Shown here: positions 1 through 7,631 of the stretch, one piece after another
Layout of the letters: each line of letters starts with the position of its first letter
Numbering within the stretch: position 1 is the first letter of the stretch
Assembly (NCBI GenBank): GCA_964628235.1
Contig: CAZVLU010000005.1
Coordinates: 44,928 to 108,927, forward strand
Source: CAMAVH01 sp964628235
Lineage (GTDB): Bacteria > Pseudomonadota > Alphaproteobacteria > SMXQ01
Length of the DNA stretch: 64,000 nucleotides
Reading direction: 5' to 3'
The notes under the pieces: model-generated
What the model was told of the DNA's origin: nothing
Database searches by the model: none
Seen by the model: the letters and a program-made list of their open reading frames with translations, nothing else
Position numbers and translations under genes: made by a program

Positions 1-652
1 CCGTCTTGCGCGCGCCGGTTTCGCGCGTCAGCCAGTAAAAACGCTCGATCCGCGAGAGCCGGCCGTCACGCCGGCGCGTCTTGATAGCGGCCGCCGCCAG
101 GCGCTCCAGCTCTTCCGGCTCCAGCCAGCGCGCACGGGCTGCGTTTTTCGGCGGGAGGTCGAAGGCGGGCACGTCGCCCGCCGGTATGAGCTTGCGTTTC
201 CGGTCTGCGCACCAATTGAACATGGCGACCAGCATGAGCAATTCGCTCCGCACGGTCGAGCGCATGACGCCCGAGCTGGAGCCGAGCTTGCCGCTGACGC
301 GCTTATCCTCGTAGGCGTCGACGGCGTCCTGATTGACCTCCGGGTAGAGCAGCCGGCCGAAGTGCCTTTTCAGTCGGCGCCCGACGCGGCGGAGCGGCCC
401 GATCGAGAGCGAGTTTTTTTCCAGGTGCTTCTTCTCGTAGACGTCCCAAAGATCTTCGACCGTGTAGACATCGCTTGGGGCTGCGCCCTGCCCCATCAAG
501 AGCCACTGGCCGAAGAAAGCCTTCGCAGCGCCCAAATCCTTCGTGCGCGTGCTGACGCGCTTGCTGCGTCCTCGTTTGCCCTTGGGGCTTGGTTCGGTCC
601 AGTGAACGTACTGGACGCCGTTTTTGTCGGGCTTGAGGTAGGGCGCTGACAT
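1..652 (-). CDS. int: Tyrosine integrase (phage site-specific recombinase), 3' part outside window
   Basis: Reading leftward from ATG at 652, after a perfect AGGAGG 10 nt upstream, about 217 residues are visible before the window edge. The first part (MSAPYLKPDKNGVQYVHWT) resembles an arm-binding domain. Residues about 70-160 look like the SAM-like core-binding domain, with a pattern of helices ending in a MLVAMFNWC segment. The last visible residues (YWLTRETGARKT) match the start of the catalytic domain, with the first catalytic arginine in TGAR. The His-x-x-Arg and Tyr motifs would lie outside the window. It should integrate and excise the prophage. It lies directly downstream of, and overlaps, the small HTH gene. 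Its frame was read directly from the nucleotide sequence because the gene is cut by the edge. Confidence 0.85.
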   Translation of the reverse strand, partial: MSAPYLKPDKNGVQYVHWTEPSPKGKRGRSKRVSTRTKDLGAAKAFFGQWLLMGQGAAPSDVYTVEDLWDVYEKKHLEKNSLSIGPLRRVGRRLKRHFGRLLYPEVNQDAVDAYEDKRVSGKLGSSSGVMRSTVRSELLMLVAMFNWCADRKRKLIPAGDVPAFDLPPKNAARARWLEPEELERLAAAAIKTRRRDGRLSRIERFYWLTRETGARKT

Positions 653-810
653 TTCTTCACAGCCTCCTTGTATATTTCAAGATCCTCGGATTCGATCTTC
701 GGCGGGCGGCCCGGCAGATACGCCAAAAGCCCGGCCAGGCGCAGGCGCTTGACCGTCGAGACCGAACAACGAAGCTCTTTAGCGACTTCCGTTTCCGTCA
801 ATAGCGGCAT
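496..810 (-). CDS. Small HTH protein, excisionase/MerR-like, with tail overlapping integrase
   Basis: The start at 810 gives MPLLTETEVAKELRCSVSTV, a classic winged-helix/excisionase-type HTH in which residues about 5-55 would bind DNA. It lies between the repressor, with which it overlaps by 32 nt, and the integrase, the usual place for a recombination directionality factor. The odd feature is the end: the frame continues for about 50 codons inside the integrase gene (496-652), where the sequence is low-complexity Ser/Ala/Arg and looks like out-of-frame integrase coding sequence. The functional part is probably only the first 55-60 residues. Either the overlap is real, or a frameshift (natural or sequencing) joins or ends the gene near 650. 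Excisionase is inferred from position and fold. Confidence 0.6.
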   Translation of the reverse strand: MPLLTETEVAKELRCSVSTVKRLRLAGLLAYLPGRPPKIESEDLEIYKEAVKKCQRPTSSPTKTASSTFTGPNQAPRANEDAASASARARRIWALRRLSSASGS

Positions 811-1267
811 CGTCGGCCTGCAACAGCTCGGCGACCTTGAGCGCCGTGGTGAGATAAACGAGTTTGTTGACGCGGAGGAACGCGAGGTTCGGCGCCGTGC
901 TGCTCGCCTTGACCTCGAAGGCGGCAACGGCCGCTTCCGGCGTTTGGCTGGCGTCGTCTGCGAAGCGAATGCCTCGATTGTAGCGGGTGGGCTCCAGCTC
1001 CTCGGGCTTCATGTCGAAGACCTTCGCCAGCTTCTCAAGGTTTTCGTCGTCCGGCAGGACGGCCGCGCGGATATAGGTCGAGATGGCCGCGCGCTGAATG
1101 TCAGCCCGGCGTGCCAATTCGCTTTGGTGCCAGCCCTTGCTGACCATCAGCTTGTAGAGACGCCGACTAAATTCCTTTTTCGCCGTCTGTTTAGCTGAAA
1201 TGCGATCTTTCGCGCTCGCATCAGCTAACTCGTTTTCCCCGGTGCGGGAGCGAGGTTTTCTAGCCAT
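779..1267 (-). CDS. XRE-family (CI-like) phage repressor
   Basis: 162 residues. A charged N-terminal stretch is followed by a Cro/C1-type HTH at about residues 30-95 (FSRRLYKLMVSKGWHQSELA, then RADIQRAAISTYIRA), with an EELEP segment after the HTH as in many XRE regulators. The C-terminal 60 residues are short for a LexA/CI peptidase domain and no Ser-Lys dyad is evident, so autocleavage is unlikely. It faces the Cro-like gene at 1375 across a 107-bp control region holding two TGTATGTCTGT-type units, the natural operator. It is the best candidate for the lysogeny repressor. GGAG lies 14 nt upstream of the ATG. Confidence 0.8.
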   Translation of the reverse strand: MARKPRSRTGENELADASAKDRISAKQTAKKEFSRRLYKLMVSKGWHQSELARRADIQRAAISTYIRAAVLPDDENLEKLAKVFDMKPEELEPTRYNRGIRFADDASQTPEAAVAAFEVKASSTAPNLAFLRVNKLVYLTTALKVAELLQADDAAIDGNGSR

Positions 1268-1374
1268 CTTTTCGGCTCCAAACGATTAATTAAGTATGTC
1301 TGTTGTATATCTTAAAACAGGCGCTTGCAAGACAATTTGTCTGCATCCTCTTGACGCGCTACAGGGGCGGTTCT
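1268..1374. promoter_or_regulatory. Divergent repressor/Cro control region with two 11-bp operator units
   Basis: This is the intergene between the leftward repressor and the rightward Cro-like gene. It contains AGTATGTCTGT (1293-1303) followed in register by TGTATATCTTA (1304-1314), two 11-bp units of the element repeated elsewhere in the prophage. The rest is AT-rich compared with the flanking genes, as expected for back-to-back promoters. The TTGACG at 1351-1356 could be a -35 hexamer, but no convincing -10 hexamer is placed at the right spacing. Confidence 0.6.
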
Positions 1375-1635
1375 ATGACTAGAGGGCCTGAAACCACTAG
1401 ATTTCATAAAGTAATGTTCGCCACAAAGCTTTTTCTCGAAGAAAAGTTTAAATCTCCGTCGGCGCTTGTGTCTTTTTTGTCTGCTTATGACTGTCAGACA
1501 CCAAATATAAGCGCTGTAGAGAAGTGGTTTCAGCGCGGCGCGGTCCCTGGCTTTTGGTTTCCGCTGCTCGTCGGTTACTTGGAGCTGGACGAGGGGCGGC
1601 CGGTCTCGATTGTGAGATACTTTAAAAAAGGGTGA
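1375..1635 (+). CDS. Cro-like small regulator (putative)
   Basis: 86 residues from ATG at 1375, with AGGGG 9 nt upstream. An in-frame start further upstream at 1303 would lie inside the operator and is less likely. The middle (LVSFLSAYDCQTPNISAVEK, then WFQRGAVPGFWFPLLVGYLE) has the spacing of the Cro-like helix pair seen in small phage proteins that use an AVEKW recognition helix and a VPG turn. It opens the long rightward transcript opposite the repressor, so an early regulator is the best guess. The base composition is lower in GC than in its neighbours, a common trait of phage switch genes. Function is inferred from position and fold, not proven. Confidence 0.6.
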   Translation: MTRGPETTRFHKVMFATKLFLEEKFKSPSALVSFLSAYDCQTPNISAVEKWFQRGAVPGFWFPLLVGYLELDEGRPVSIVRYFKKG

Positions 1636-1638
1636 GAA

Positions 1639-1866
1639 ATGCACGGGGGAGAAACACTAGAAGCCGAGACAAAGCTCTACTGGGAGTCGGTATCGGCGGC
1701 CCGCGGCGCGCTACGCGCCGCGCCAGGCAGCGATGTTTCCGAGCACTACGACGACATCGCGGGGATCGCGACCCACAGCGAATCTCCCGGCCTGCGCGAC
1801 CATTGCAGAAATGCGCTCTCGGATCTCGAACACCACAAGCCGGGCCTATGCGGATCGCCGGCGTAG
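1639..1866 (+). CDS. Small phage protein of unknown function
   Basis: 75 residues, starting 3 nt after the Cro-like stop with GGGTGAG as a possible ribosome site. It is acidic, with a predicted helical middle (ETKLYWESVSAARGALRA), and has no recognised domain. Its end overlaps the start of the RuvC-like gene by 19 nt in another frame, consistent with translational coupling in the early operon. The frame is open and in register with the operon, but the protein is short, so it is only moderately supported. Confidence 0.45.
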   Translation: MHGGETLEAETKLYWESVSAARGALRAAPGSDVSEHYDDIAGIATHSESPGLRDHCRNALSDLEHHKPGLCGSPA

Positions 1867-2360
1867 ACCCCGGCGCCTGGGGTGCGATCTCTTTGATCGA
1901 CAATGGCCGCCTGGTCGAAGTCCACGACATGCCGCGGCTCATGCTTAGACGCGGCAAGACGGACAAGGCGGAGGTCGACGGCTACCTGCTAGGGCGGCTG
2001 CTCGCCGACCTGCGCGCCGACATCGCCTATATCGAGAAGGTCGGCGGCATCATGGGCCAATCGGCCTCCTCGTCGTTCAATTTCGGACGTGCGGCAGGCG
2101 CCCCCGAGTACGCCTTCAAAGCGCTCGGCGTGCGCGTCGAAACCGTGCCGCCGGGAACGTGGAAAAAGACGCTCAAGCTGAACAAAGGCAAAGACGCGGC
2201 CGTCGCCCGAGCCTCGGCGCTGTGGCCGCAGATGTCGCACCATTGGGAAGAGCGCCGCGGCAATGGCAAACGCGAACAGCGAGAGGGGCGCGCCGAAAGC
2301 GCGCTGGTGGCCGAGTTCGGCCGGTTAGCAAACGATGGAGGGTCGAATGTCTTCGGGTAA
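1848..2360 (+). CDS. RuvC-like Holliday junction resolvase (phage type)
   Basis: 170 residues. The N-terminal strand MRIAGVDPGAWGAISLID carries the first catalytic Asp in the DPG motif of the RuvC/RNase H fold. AYIEKV at about residue 60 supplies the second acidic residue, and the C-terminal AESALVAEFGR matches the last acidic helix of phage RuvC proteins. The KGKDAAVARASALWP segment is also typical. It would resolve branched DNA made during recombination and replication before packaging. It overlaps the next gene by 14 nt. Confidence 0.85.
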   Translation: MRIAGVDPGAWGAISLIDNGRLVEVHDMPRLMLRRGKTDKAEVDGYLLGRLLADLRADIAYIEKVGGIMGQSASSSFNFGRAAGAPEYAFKALGVRVETVPPGTWKKTLKLNKGKDAAVARASALWPQMSHHWEERRGNGKREQREGRAESALVAEFGRLANDGGSNVFG

Positions 2361-2733
2361 TGTCGCCACGGCGCGTTGCGCGCCCATTTCGGAAGCCGCG
2401 GAAGAGCGGATGCAGACCACAGGCCCGATCGAGGCGCCGGCCGCGGCGATATGCCGGACGGCGCACGAGCTGGTCGGCGGCGATCGCGCCCGAACGCACG
2501 GTGACAAGGTCGAGAACCATGCCAACATCGCGCGGCTCTGGAACGCCTACCTCGTCAACAAGCACCCCTCGGCGCCGCCGCACGTCCCTGTCATAGAGCC
2601 GCGCGACGTCGCGCTCATGATGGCGCTCCTCAAGGTCGCGCGCACGCAGCACGGCGCTTTCAACCTTGACGATTACATCGACTTGGCGGGCTACGCCGGG
2701 GTCGCCGGAGAGATCGCTCAAAAAACTCGTTGA
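2347..2733 (+). CDS. Phage protein with DUF6378-like domain
   Basis: 128 residues from ATG at 2347, chosen over 2335 because GGAGGG lies 5 nt upstream. The C-terminal two thirds (ELVGGDRARTHGDKVENHAN to LDDYIDLAGYAGVAGEI) matches the conserved GDR-THGD, ENH-NIA-LW and DDY-D-AGY pattern of a small all-helical phage family annotated as DUF6378. The role is unknown. The conserved charged residues suggest a nucleotide-related function, which is inference. The first 45 residues are low-complexity and likely flexible. Confidence 0.7.
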   Translation: MSSGNVATARCAPISEAAEERMQTTGPIEAPAAAICRTAHELVGGDRARTHGDKVENHANIARLWNAYLVNKHPSAPPHVPVIEPRDVALMMALLKVARTQHGAFNLDDYIDLAGYAGVAGEIAQKTR

Positions 2734-2736
2734 CGT

Positions 2737-2758
2737 TGTATGTCGGTTGTATGATGCT
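2737..2758. promoter_or_regulatory. Two tandem 11-bp operator units before the helicase gene
   Basis: TGTATGTCGGT (2737-2747) is followed without gap by TGTATGATGCT (2748-2758), then by GACAGACACC, which contains the reverse complement of GTCTG. The same 11-bp unit appears in the switch region, the ribbon-helix-helix promoter and the 23457 intergene. It lies in the only gap between two early genes, so it may control entry into the helicase-to-polymerase block. Confidence 0.55.
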
Positions 2759-2820
2759 GACAGACACCGCCAGACGTTTTGTTCCTGCTTTCACGCTTTC
2801 CGGCTCTACCGAGGCCCACC

Positions 2821-4191
2821 TTGCCCGCACCAATGCCGCACCAGATCGTAGGCGCCCGCTTTCTTGCAGACCGCCCCGCGGCGCTGCTCGCAGACGAACA
2901 GCGCGTCGGCAAAACAGCGGCCGCGATAATTGCGGCGGACTACATCTTCGCCGGCAGCATTCTCGTCGTCACCAAGGGCTCGGCGCGGGCCAATTGGGGC
3001 CGCGAGGTCCGCGAGTGGCAGTCCCTCCCCCGCTCCGTTCAGGTGCTCTACGCAGGCCACGAGAAGATAACCGACGCGGCGGTCGTGGTCGTCGGGTGGG
3101 GCATGGTCTACGACAAGCGCGTGCTCAAAGCGCTTCTGGCGCGCAATTGGGACGTGCTCATTCTCGACGAGAGCCACGAGGCCAAGAACCCCGAGGCAAA
3201 GCGAACGAAGGCCGTCTACGGCTCGACCCTGGCGCCGAATCTCCCGCACGCGCCGAAGGGCCTTATCGAGCGCGCCGGGCATACCTGGTCGCTGTCCGGC
3301 ACGCCGGTTCCGAACGCCCCGAACGACCTCTTCCCGATGCTGCGCGCGATGGCGCCGGCACGGTTGGCCGCCGACGAGGCGAAAAACTGGCCCGACGTCT
3401 CGACCTACGACCGTTTCGTAAAGCGCTTTTGCGTCGTCCGACCGAAATTCATCAACGGCCGGCGTATCGACGTCATCGTCGCGGGGAAAAACCTCGAAGA
3501 ATTGAACGCCCGCCTGGAGGGGTTTTGGCTCCGCCGCACGCAGCAGGACGTCGGCATCGGCAAGCCGCTGTTCAGCCTCTTCACAGTCACGGCCGGCGAC
3601 TACGGCAGCGACGCGCTGAAAGAAGCGCTTGAGGAGATCGGGCCGCGTGCGGCCGCCATCCTCGAAGCGGCCGAGACTGGCTCGCGCCTGGACGCCGAAG
3701 ATGAAATGCACCTCGGCACTTTGCGGCGCGTCACTGGCGAGATCAAAGCTCACGCGGTCGTCGAGGCGATCAAAGACGAGCTGGACGACGGTCTCGATCG
3801 CATTGTCCTCATGGCCTGGCACACGAACGTCATCGAAACGCTGCGCGAGGGGCTTCAAGCCTATGGCGTCGTCGTTCTCGACGGCCGCACGCTGCCGACG
3901 AAACGACAGACGCCCGTCGATATGTTCACGAGCGGCCTCTCGCGCGTTTTCATCGGCCAAATCCAAGCCGCCGGCGAGGCGATAGACCTCTCCGCAAGCT
4001 GCAACCTCATGTTCGTCGAGCCTTCCTTCATCCCGAAGGACATGAGCCAGGCCGCGCTACGGATCACCAATCACACGCAGAAGCGCCAGGCTCTCGTCCG
4101 CGTCTGCGCGCTCGAAGGCAGCATCGACGAGGCTCTAATGCGGATTCTCACCCGCAAAGTTTCCACCATTAAACAGATCATGGAGAGTTAG
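2821..4191 (+). CDS. SNF2/DEAD-like helicase (ATPase)
   Basis: 456 residues from TTG at 2821, chosen because GAGG sits 6 nt upstream and the family normally begins with a short basic-hydrophobic segment then HQ. A longer TTG start at 2779 lies closer to the operator. Motif I is ADEQRVGKT at about residues 24-32, where the family usually has DEMGLGKT. Motif II is LDESHEAKN at about 117 and motif III is LSGTPVPN at about 157. The helicase C lobe follows, with TNVIETLREG and a late ALRITNHTQKR replacing the usual arginine-finger region. Phage members are thought to remodel replication or recombination complexes. It sits just before the DUF2800 nuclease and ssDNA-binding genes, an arrangement common in podoviral replication modules. 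Confidence 0.85.
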   Translation: MPAPMPHQIVGARFLADRPAALLADEQRVGKTAAAIIAADYIFAGSILVVTKGSARANWGREVREWQSLPRSVQVLYAGHEKITDAAVVVVGWGMVYDKRVLKALLARNWDVLILDESHEAKNPEAKRTKAVYGSTLAPNLPHAPKGLIERAGHTWSLSGTPVPNAPNDLFPMLRAMAPARLAADEAKNWPDVSTYDRFVKRFCVVRPKFINGRRIDVIVAGKNLEELNARLEGFWLRRTQQDVGIGKPLFSLFTVTAGDYGSDALKEALEEIGPRAAAILEAAETGSRLDAEDEMHLGTLRRVTGEIKAHAVVEAIKDELDDGLDRIVLMAWHTNVIETLREGLQAYGVVVLDGRTLPTKRQTPVDMFTSGLSRVFIGQIQAAGEAIDLSASCNLMFVEPSFIPKDMSQAALRITNHTQKRQALVRVCALEGSIDEALMRILTRKVSTIKQIMES

Positions 4192-4192
4192 A

Positions 4193-4843
4193 ATGACGAC
4201 CCGAATCGAGATTTACGGCGAGAACGCGGCCGAAGCCCTCGCCGAGCTGCGCGGGCTCTCGGCTGGCCTGTTTGTCGGCGGCGAGCTTTCCGCCGCGCTT
4301 GACGCGCGCACCAGCGGCGCCGGGAAGCCCACAGCCCCTTTGCAGGCGGCCGCTGCTCCTGCGGCAGCGGCGAGCGAGCCGTCCCCGTTGGCGTTGGCGG
4401 CGAGCGCTGGTGCTGCTCCTTCTGCATCCCCTTCTGACGCGACGAAGCCGAAGGCCGAGACCGCCAAGGAACGCAAGGCGCGCGAAGCGGCCGAGAAGAA
4501 GGACCGCGAGGCCCGCCAAATCAGCGACAACCCGGAAAACCGCGCCAATCCGGCCGACGAGGCGCAAGACGCCGAAGACGACACGGCGGCGGGCGAGGCC
4601 GTGACCGGCAGCGAGTCGAAGCTCACGCATGACGACGTGCGCAACGCGCTCGGCGGCTACGTCAAGAAATACGGCATGGAAATGGCGCAGGTCGACGGGC
4701 CGGCGACCATCGAGCGCCGCTTCGGAAAGGGCAAGGTCAAGGTGAGCGACATTCCCGACACGCAGGAAGATCTCGCCCAGGCCGTCGCCGACGTCCACGA
4801 GATGATCGCCAAGAACCCGTATAAGCGCACGGCGGTTGCGTGA
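4193..4843 (+). CDS. Phage protein of unknown function with Ala-rich linker
   Basis: 216 residues, 1 nt after the helicase stop, with GGAGAG as ribosome site. Residues 1-40 form a small folded start, residues 45-100 are an Ala/Pro/Ser linker running into a charged helix rich in Lys and Glu, and the conserved-looking C-terminal 75 residues (LTHDDVRNALGGYVKKYGME through DIPDTQEDLAQAVADVHEMI) are compact and helical. The position between helicase and nuclease suggests a replication accessory protein. No catalytic motif is visible. Confidence 0.65.
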   Translation: MTTRIEIYGENAAEALAELRGLSAGLFVGGELSAALDARTSGAGKPTAPLQAAAAPAAAASEPSPLALAASAGAAPSASPSDATKPKAETAKERKAREAAEKKDREARQISDNPENRANPADEAQDAEDDTAAGEAVTGSESKLTHDDVRNALGGYVKKYGMEMAQVDGPATIERRFGKGKVKVSDIPDTQEDLAQAVADVHEMIAKNPYKRTAVA

Positions 4844-5052
4844 TGGAGGCGGGCTACATCGCCCGGCTGAAAGGCCGGATGGAGCGCTACAAGGAGGCGC
4901 GGCGTAAAGCCCGCCTCTACCGCCGCGAATCGTCGCGCTCGAAATATCTGCCGCACCAAAGCGACAGAGAGACCGCGCGTCGCCGTCGGCAAATCGCCGC
5001 CGGGCAGCTTCGCGAACAAAACGGCCTGGTGCGGGGGGTGTCTCTTGACTGA
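4843..5052 (+). CDS. Small basic phage protein
   Basis: About 69 residues from ATG at 4843, overlapping the previous stop as TGATG. It is very rich in Arg and Lys (YKEARRKARLYRRESSRSK, ETARRRRQ), which suggests nucleic-acid binding, but there is no recognised domain. It is coupled to the next small gene, which begins 8 nt before its end. Confidence 0.5.
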   Translation: MEAGYIARLKGRMERYKEARRKARLYRRESSRSKYLPHQSDRETARRRRQIAAGQLREQNGLVRGVSLD

Positions 5053-5242
5053 CGAAAAGCTCGTCGACGCCTTGGAGGCGACCTCGAACATGCTCTACGG
5101 CATGGCCGCGACCGAAAAGATGTCCGGCAAGCTGCGGAGCACCATGCGGCTGCAAGCGCAGAAGCTCGAATGCATCGTTGCCGACGCGCGCAACGCGCCG
5201 CCTGACGACGAGCCCGTGAATGGTGCGACCTATGAGCACTAG
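5045..5242 (+). CDS. Small phage protein, TTG start
   Basis: 65 residues. The TTG at 5045 is the first possible start, preceded by GGGGGGTG about 5 nt upstream. It is helical and rich in Met and Ala (DALEATSNMLYGMAATEKMS), with a single Cys near the end of the helix. The function is unknown. It overlaps the DUF2800 gene by 11 nt and sits in the same tight operon. Confidence 0.5.
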   Translation: MTDEKLVDALEATSNMLYGMAATEKMSGKLRSTMRLQAQKLECIVADARNAPPDDEPVNGATYEH

Positions 5243-6515
5243 GCAGGTCGACCCCTCCCCGCACGCGACATGGGCCGCGTCGTCGACAGCCCGCAATTGG
5301 GCCTGCTCGGGCGCGCTCGCGTTGGGGGCGAAGATCCCCGAGCCGCCGACCAATTTCGCGGCTGCCTGGGGGACGGCGTGTCACACCGTCAGCGAGGAGA
5401 GCCTTCGCAACAAAACCGACCCGAACGTCTTTCTCGACGAGGTGCTTGAAGTCGAGACGCACAAAATCGAGGTCGACGAGGAGCTTGTCGAAACGGCCCG
5501 CGAATACATCGACTATGTTCGCGACCGTCTCGCCGCCTACAAAGCCGAGACGGGGCTCGACGACGCCGTGCTCTACGTCGAGCAGTATTTCTCGCTCAAA
5601 AAGCTCAACCCGCCCTTCGACGCCGGCGGCACGGGCGACGCCGTGCTGTGGTTTCCTGCCTGGCGCCTGCTCGAAGTCGTCGACCTCAAGGGCGGCCGCG
5701 GCGTCGTCGTCGAGGCGCACGGTAACAAGCAGGCCCGCACCTACGGTCTCGGCTCCGTCCTGACCAATCCGGGCCTCGACATCGAGCGCGTCATGTCGAC
5801 GATCGTTCAGCCACGCGCCGGGCACAAAGACGGTCGAATCCGCTCCGAAACATACCATGTCGCCGACCTCATGGAGTGGACGTCCGAGCTTGTCGCCCGC
5901 ATGGCGCGCGCCAAGCGCGCCAGCGACGAATACGAGAAAATCACGGGCGACGTCTCGCGCGAAGCCTGGGGTGACGAATTTCTCGAAGCCGGCGAGCATT
6001 GCCGCTTCTGCAAGGCAATGGCGATCTGTCCGGCGATCGAAAAGAAAGCGATGGCATCGGCCGGTTTGTGGTTCGACGACCTCGACCAGCCGAAGCTGAA
6101 AAATACGCCCGACGAGCTGGACCCGGTCAAGCTGGCCCAAAAGCTCGACGCGGCCGATCTGGTGCAGGATTTCTTTAACGCCTGCCGGGCGATGGCGCAT
6201 CGCATGGCGGACAGCGGCGTCGAGATCCCCGGCTACCAGCTCGTCGAGAAGATCGGCAACCGCAAGTGGAAGGGCGAAGACGACCAGATCCGCGAAAATC
6301 TGTTCCTCAAGCTCGACCTCACCGACGACGAAATTTTTGCCCGGAAGCTGCGGAGCCCGGCGCAGATCGAGAAGGTGCTCGGCGCCAAACGCAAGAACCT
6401 GATCGCCGACCTCGTACACCGCGAGGTGACGGGCACGAATCTCGTGCGCGTCGACAAGACGACCCGGCCGGCCGTGGCGGCCGCCGTCAACAAGCATTTC
6501 ACGCCAATCGACTAG
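5232..6515 (+). CDS. DUF2800 family nuclease (Cas4/AddB-like PD-(D/E)XK with Fe-S cysteines)
   Basis: 427 residues from ATG at 5232, chosen because the family starts with an SPHA/SPS segment directly after the Met; ATG at 5220 is an alternative. One cysteine lies in NWACSG near residue 25, and a cluster CRFCKAMAICPA lies near residue 255, the split arrangement that binds a 4Fe-4S cluster in Cas4 and AddB. Catalytic-core motifs are the His of GTACHTVSEE, the Asp of GTGDAVLW and the VVDLKGG strand (Asp-x-Lys). It is probably an exonuclease that makes single-stranded ends for recombination with the adjacent ssDNA-binding protein. Confidence 0.82.
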   Translation: MSTRQVDPSPHATWAASSTARNWACSGALALGAKIPEPPTNFAAAWGTACHTVSEESLRNKTDPNVFLDEVLEVETHKIEVDEELVETAREYIDYVRDRLAAYKAETGLDDAVLYVEQYFSLKKLNPPFDAGGTGDAVLWFPAWRLLEVVDLKGGRGVVVEAHGNKQARTYGLGSVLTNPGLDIERVMSTIVQPRAGHKDGRIRSETYHVADLMEWTSELVARMARAKRASDEYEKITGDVSREAWGDEFLEAGEHCRFCKAMAICPAIEKKAMASAGLWFDDLDQPKLKNTPDELDPVKLAQKLDAADLVQDFFNACRAMAHRMADSGVEIPGYQLVEKIGNRKWKGEDDQIRENLFLKLDLTDDEIFARKLRSPAQIEKVLGAKRKNLIADLVHREVTGTNLVRVDKTTRPAVAAAVNKHFTPID

Positions 6516-6528
6516 AAGGAGAAAGCCT

Positions 6529-7149
6529 ATGGCCTCGCGTTCCGAAGACCTCAAGACGTGCCTTGTCCGCGCCGCTTTCACGCAGGGTTTGTTCGAGCTG
6601 CAAACCACGCAGAACGGCAAGAAGCAATGGGGCTGCTCGCTGCTCTTTCCCAAGGGCACCGACATGACGCCCTACGAGAATGCCGCTCTGGAGGCCGCCA
6701 AGGCCGAGTGGGGCGACAAGGCCGTGCAGCTCATCAAGGACGGCCTGGTGCATAACCCGTTCCTCGACGGCGACGGGCCGCAGGGCAAGAGCAAGAAGAC
6801 CGGCGAGCCGCACGCGGGCTTCCCCGGCACCGTGTTTCTGCGCGTGATTTCCGGCGAAGACTACCGCCCGAAACTCGTCAACAAGAAGGTGCTGCCGATC
6901 ACCGGCAAGGACGAGCTTTATTCCGGCTGCTACGTCTACGCCGTCATCAACGCTTTCACCTGGGAGAACAAGGAGAAGGGCAAGGGCATCAGCTTCGGCG
7001 TGTCGATGATCCAGTTCGCCAAGGATGGCGAACGGCTCGGTGGCAGCGGCGGAGGCGATCCCGAGGACCACTTCGAGAAGATCGAAGACGAAGGCGAAGC
7101 CCCCGCCGCGACCAAGACGGGCAAGGGCGCCGGCGGCCTCTTCGGCTAA
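6529..7149 (+). CDS. DUF2815 / Enc34-type single-stranded DNA-binding protein
   Basis: 206 residues, with AGAAGGAG 6 nt upstream. The fold pattern is that of phage Enc34-like OB-fold proteins: an N-terminal strand with LVRAAFTQGLFE, QWGCSLLFPKGTD, then GFPGTVFLRVIS and YSGCYVYAVINAFTWENKEK with conserved aromatic residues for base stacking. The tail is acidic (PEDHFEKIEDEGEAP), as in SSBs that recruit partners. It follows the DUF2800 nuclease, the usual pairing in phages. It should coat single-stranded DNA during replication and recombination. Confidence 0.88.
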   Translation: MASRSEDLKTCLVRAAFTQGLFELQTTQNGKKQWGCSLLFPKGTDMTPYENAALEAAKAEWGDKAVQLIKDGLVHNPFLDGDGPQGKSKKTGEPHAGFPGTVFLRVISGEDYRPKLVNKKVLPITGKDELYSGCYVYAVINAFTWENKEKGKGISFGVSMIQFAKDGERLGGSGGGDPEDHFEKIEDEGEAPAATKTGKGAGGLFG

Positions 7150-7160
7150 CTGCGCCTGGA

Positions 7161-7202
7161 GTGTCTGATAAATCTTGCCGGCGGCATACAAAGCCGCCGG
7201 CA
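7161..7202 (+). promoter_or_regulatory. 15-bp repeated element followed by a perfect 10-bp stem-loop
   Basis: GTGTCTGATAAATCT (7161-7175) is identical to 18283-18297. It is followed at once by TGCCGGCGGC (7176-7185), a 7-nt loop ATACAAA, and the perfect complement GCCGCCGGCA (7193-7202). The loop contains CATACA, the reverse of the TGTATG operator word. No T-run follows, so this is not a standard terminator. The GATAAAT could be a -10 hexamer. It separates the SSB gene from the 7235 gene. Confidence 0.5.
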
Positions 7203-7234
7203 GGGCAACCCTCAAAATGCACAGGAGAATTTCT

Positions 7235-7567
7235 ATGGACAACAGCCACGGCGCCGACGCCGCCATTTACAAGCAAGGCCCCCGCCAAGGCGTCTACGCC
7301 TCCGAGCCGGCCTTACAAGCCGGTAGCGCACGCCGCACGCCGTTCCATGCGCTCCATGACGTCATGGAACGGCTCGACCAAGTCGAAAGCCGTCTGCTCA
7401 CCATCGCTGCGCGGCTCGCGGGCACGTTCCCCTTGCCGGCGCTCGACGAACCGAAAGCCAGCGGCGACGGCATCTTCCACGCGCTCGAAGTCGGCGCGCA
7501 GACCGCCTCCAGCCGTCTCGATCGCATGAACGGCGCCATGTCCGTCATCGAGAGCAACCTCCCGTAA
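7235..7567 (+). CDS. Phage protein of unknown function with short coiled coil
   Basis: 110 residues from ATG at 7235, with AGGAG 9 nt upstream. Residues about 45-62 (HDVMERLDQVESRLLTIAAR) have a heptad pattern and should oligomerise. The rest is polar with no known domain. It stands alone between the stem-loop at 7176-7202 and a strong terminator at 7576-7605, so it may form its own transcription unit driven from the 7161 element. Confidence 0.65.
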   Translation: MDNSHGADAAIYKQGPRQGVYASEPALQAGSARRTPFHALHDVMERLDQVESRLLTIAARLAGTFPLPALDEPKASGDGIFHALEVGAQTASSRLDRMNGAMSVIESNLP

Positions 7568-7575
7568 GACCACGA

Positions 7576-7605
7576 AACGGCGGCCCGCCTCGGCCGCCGT
7601 TTTTC
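7576..7605 (+). terminator. Rho-independent terminator
   Basis: AACGGCGGCC (7576-7585) pairs perfectly with GGCCGCCGTT (7592-7601) around a 6-nt loop, followed by a run of T. It ends transcription of the 7235 gene and probably weakens read-through from the early operon. Confidence 0.85.
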
Positions 7606-7631
7606 CTCCCTACAGCACACAGGAAACCATC

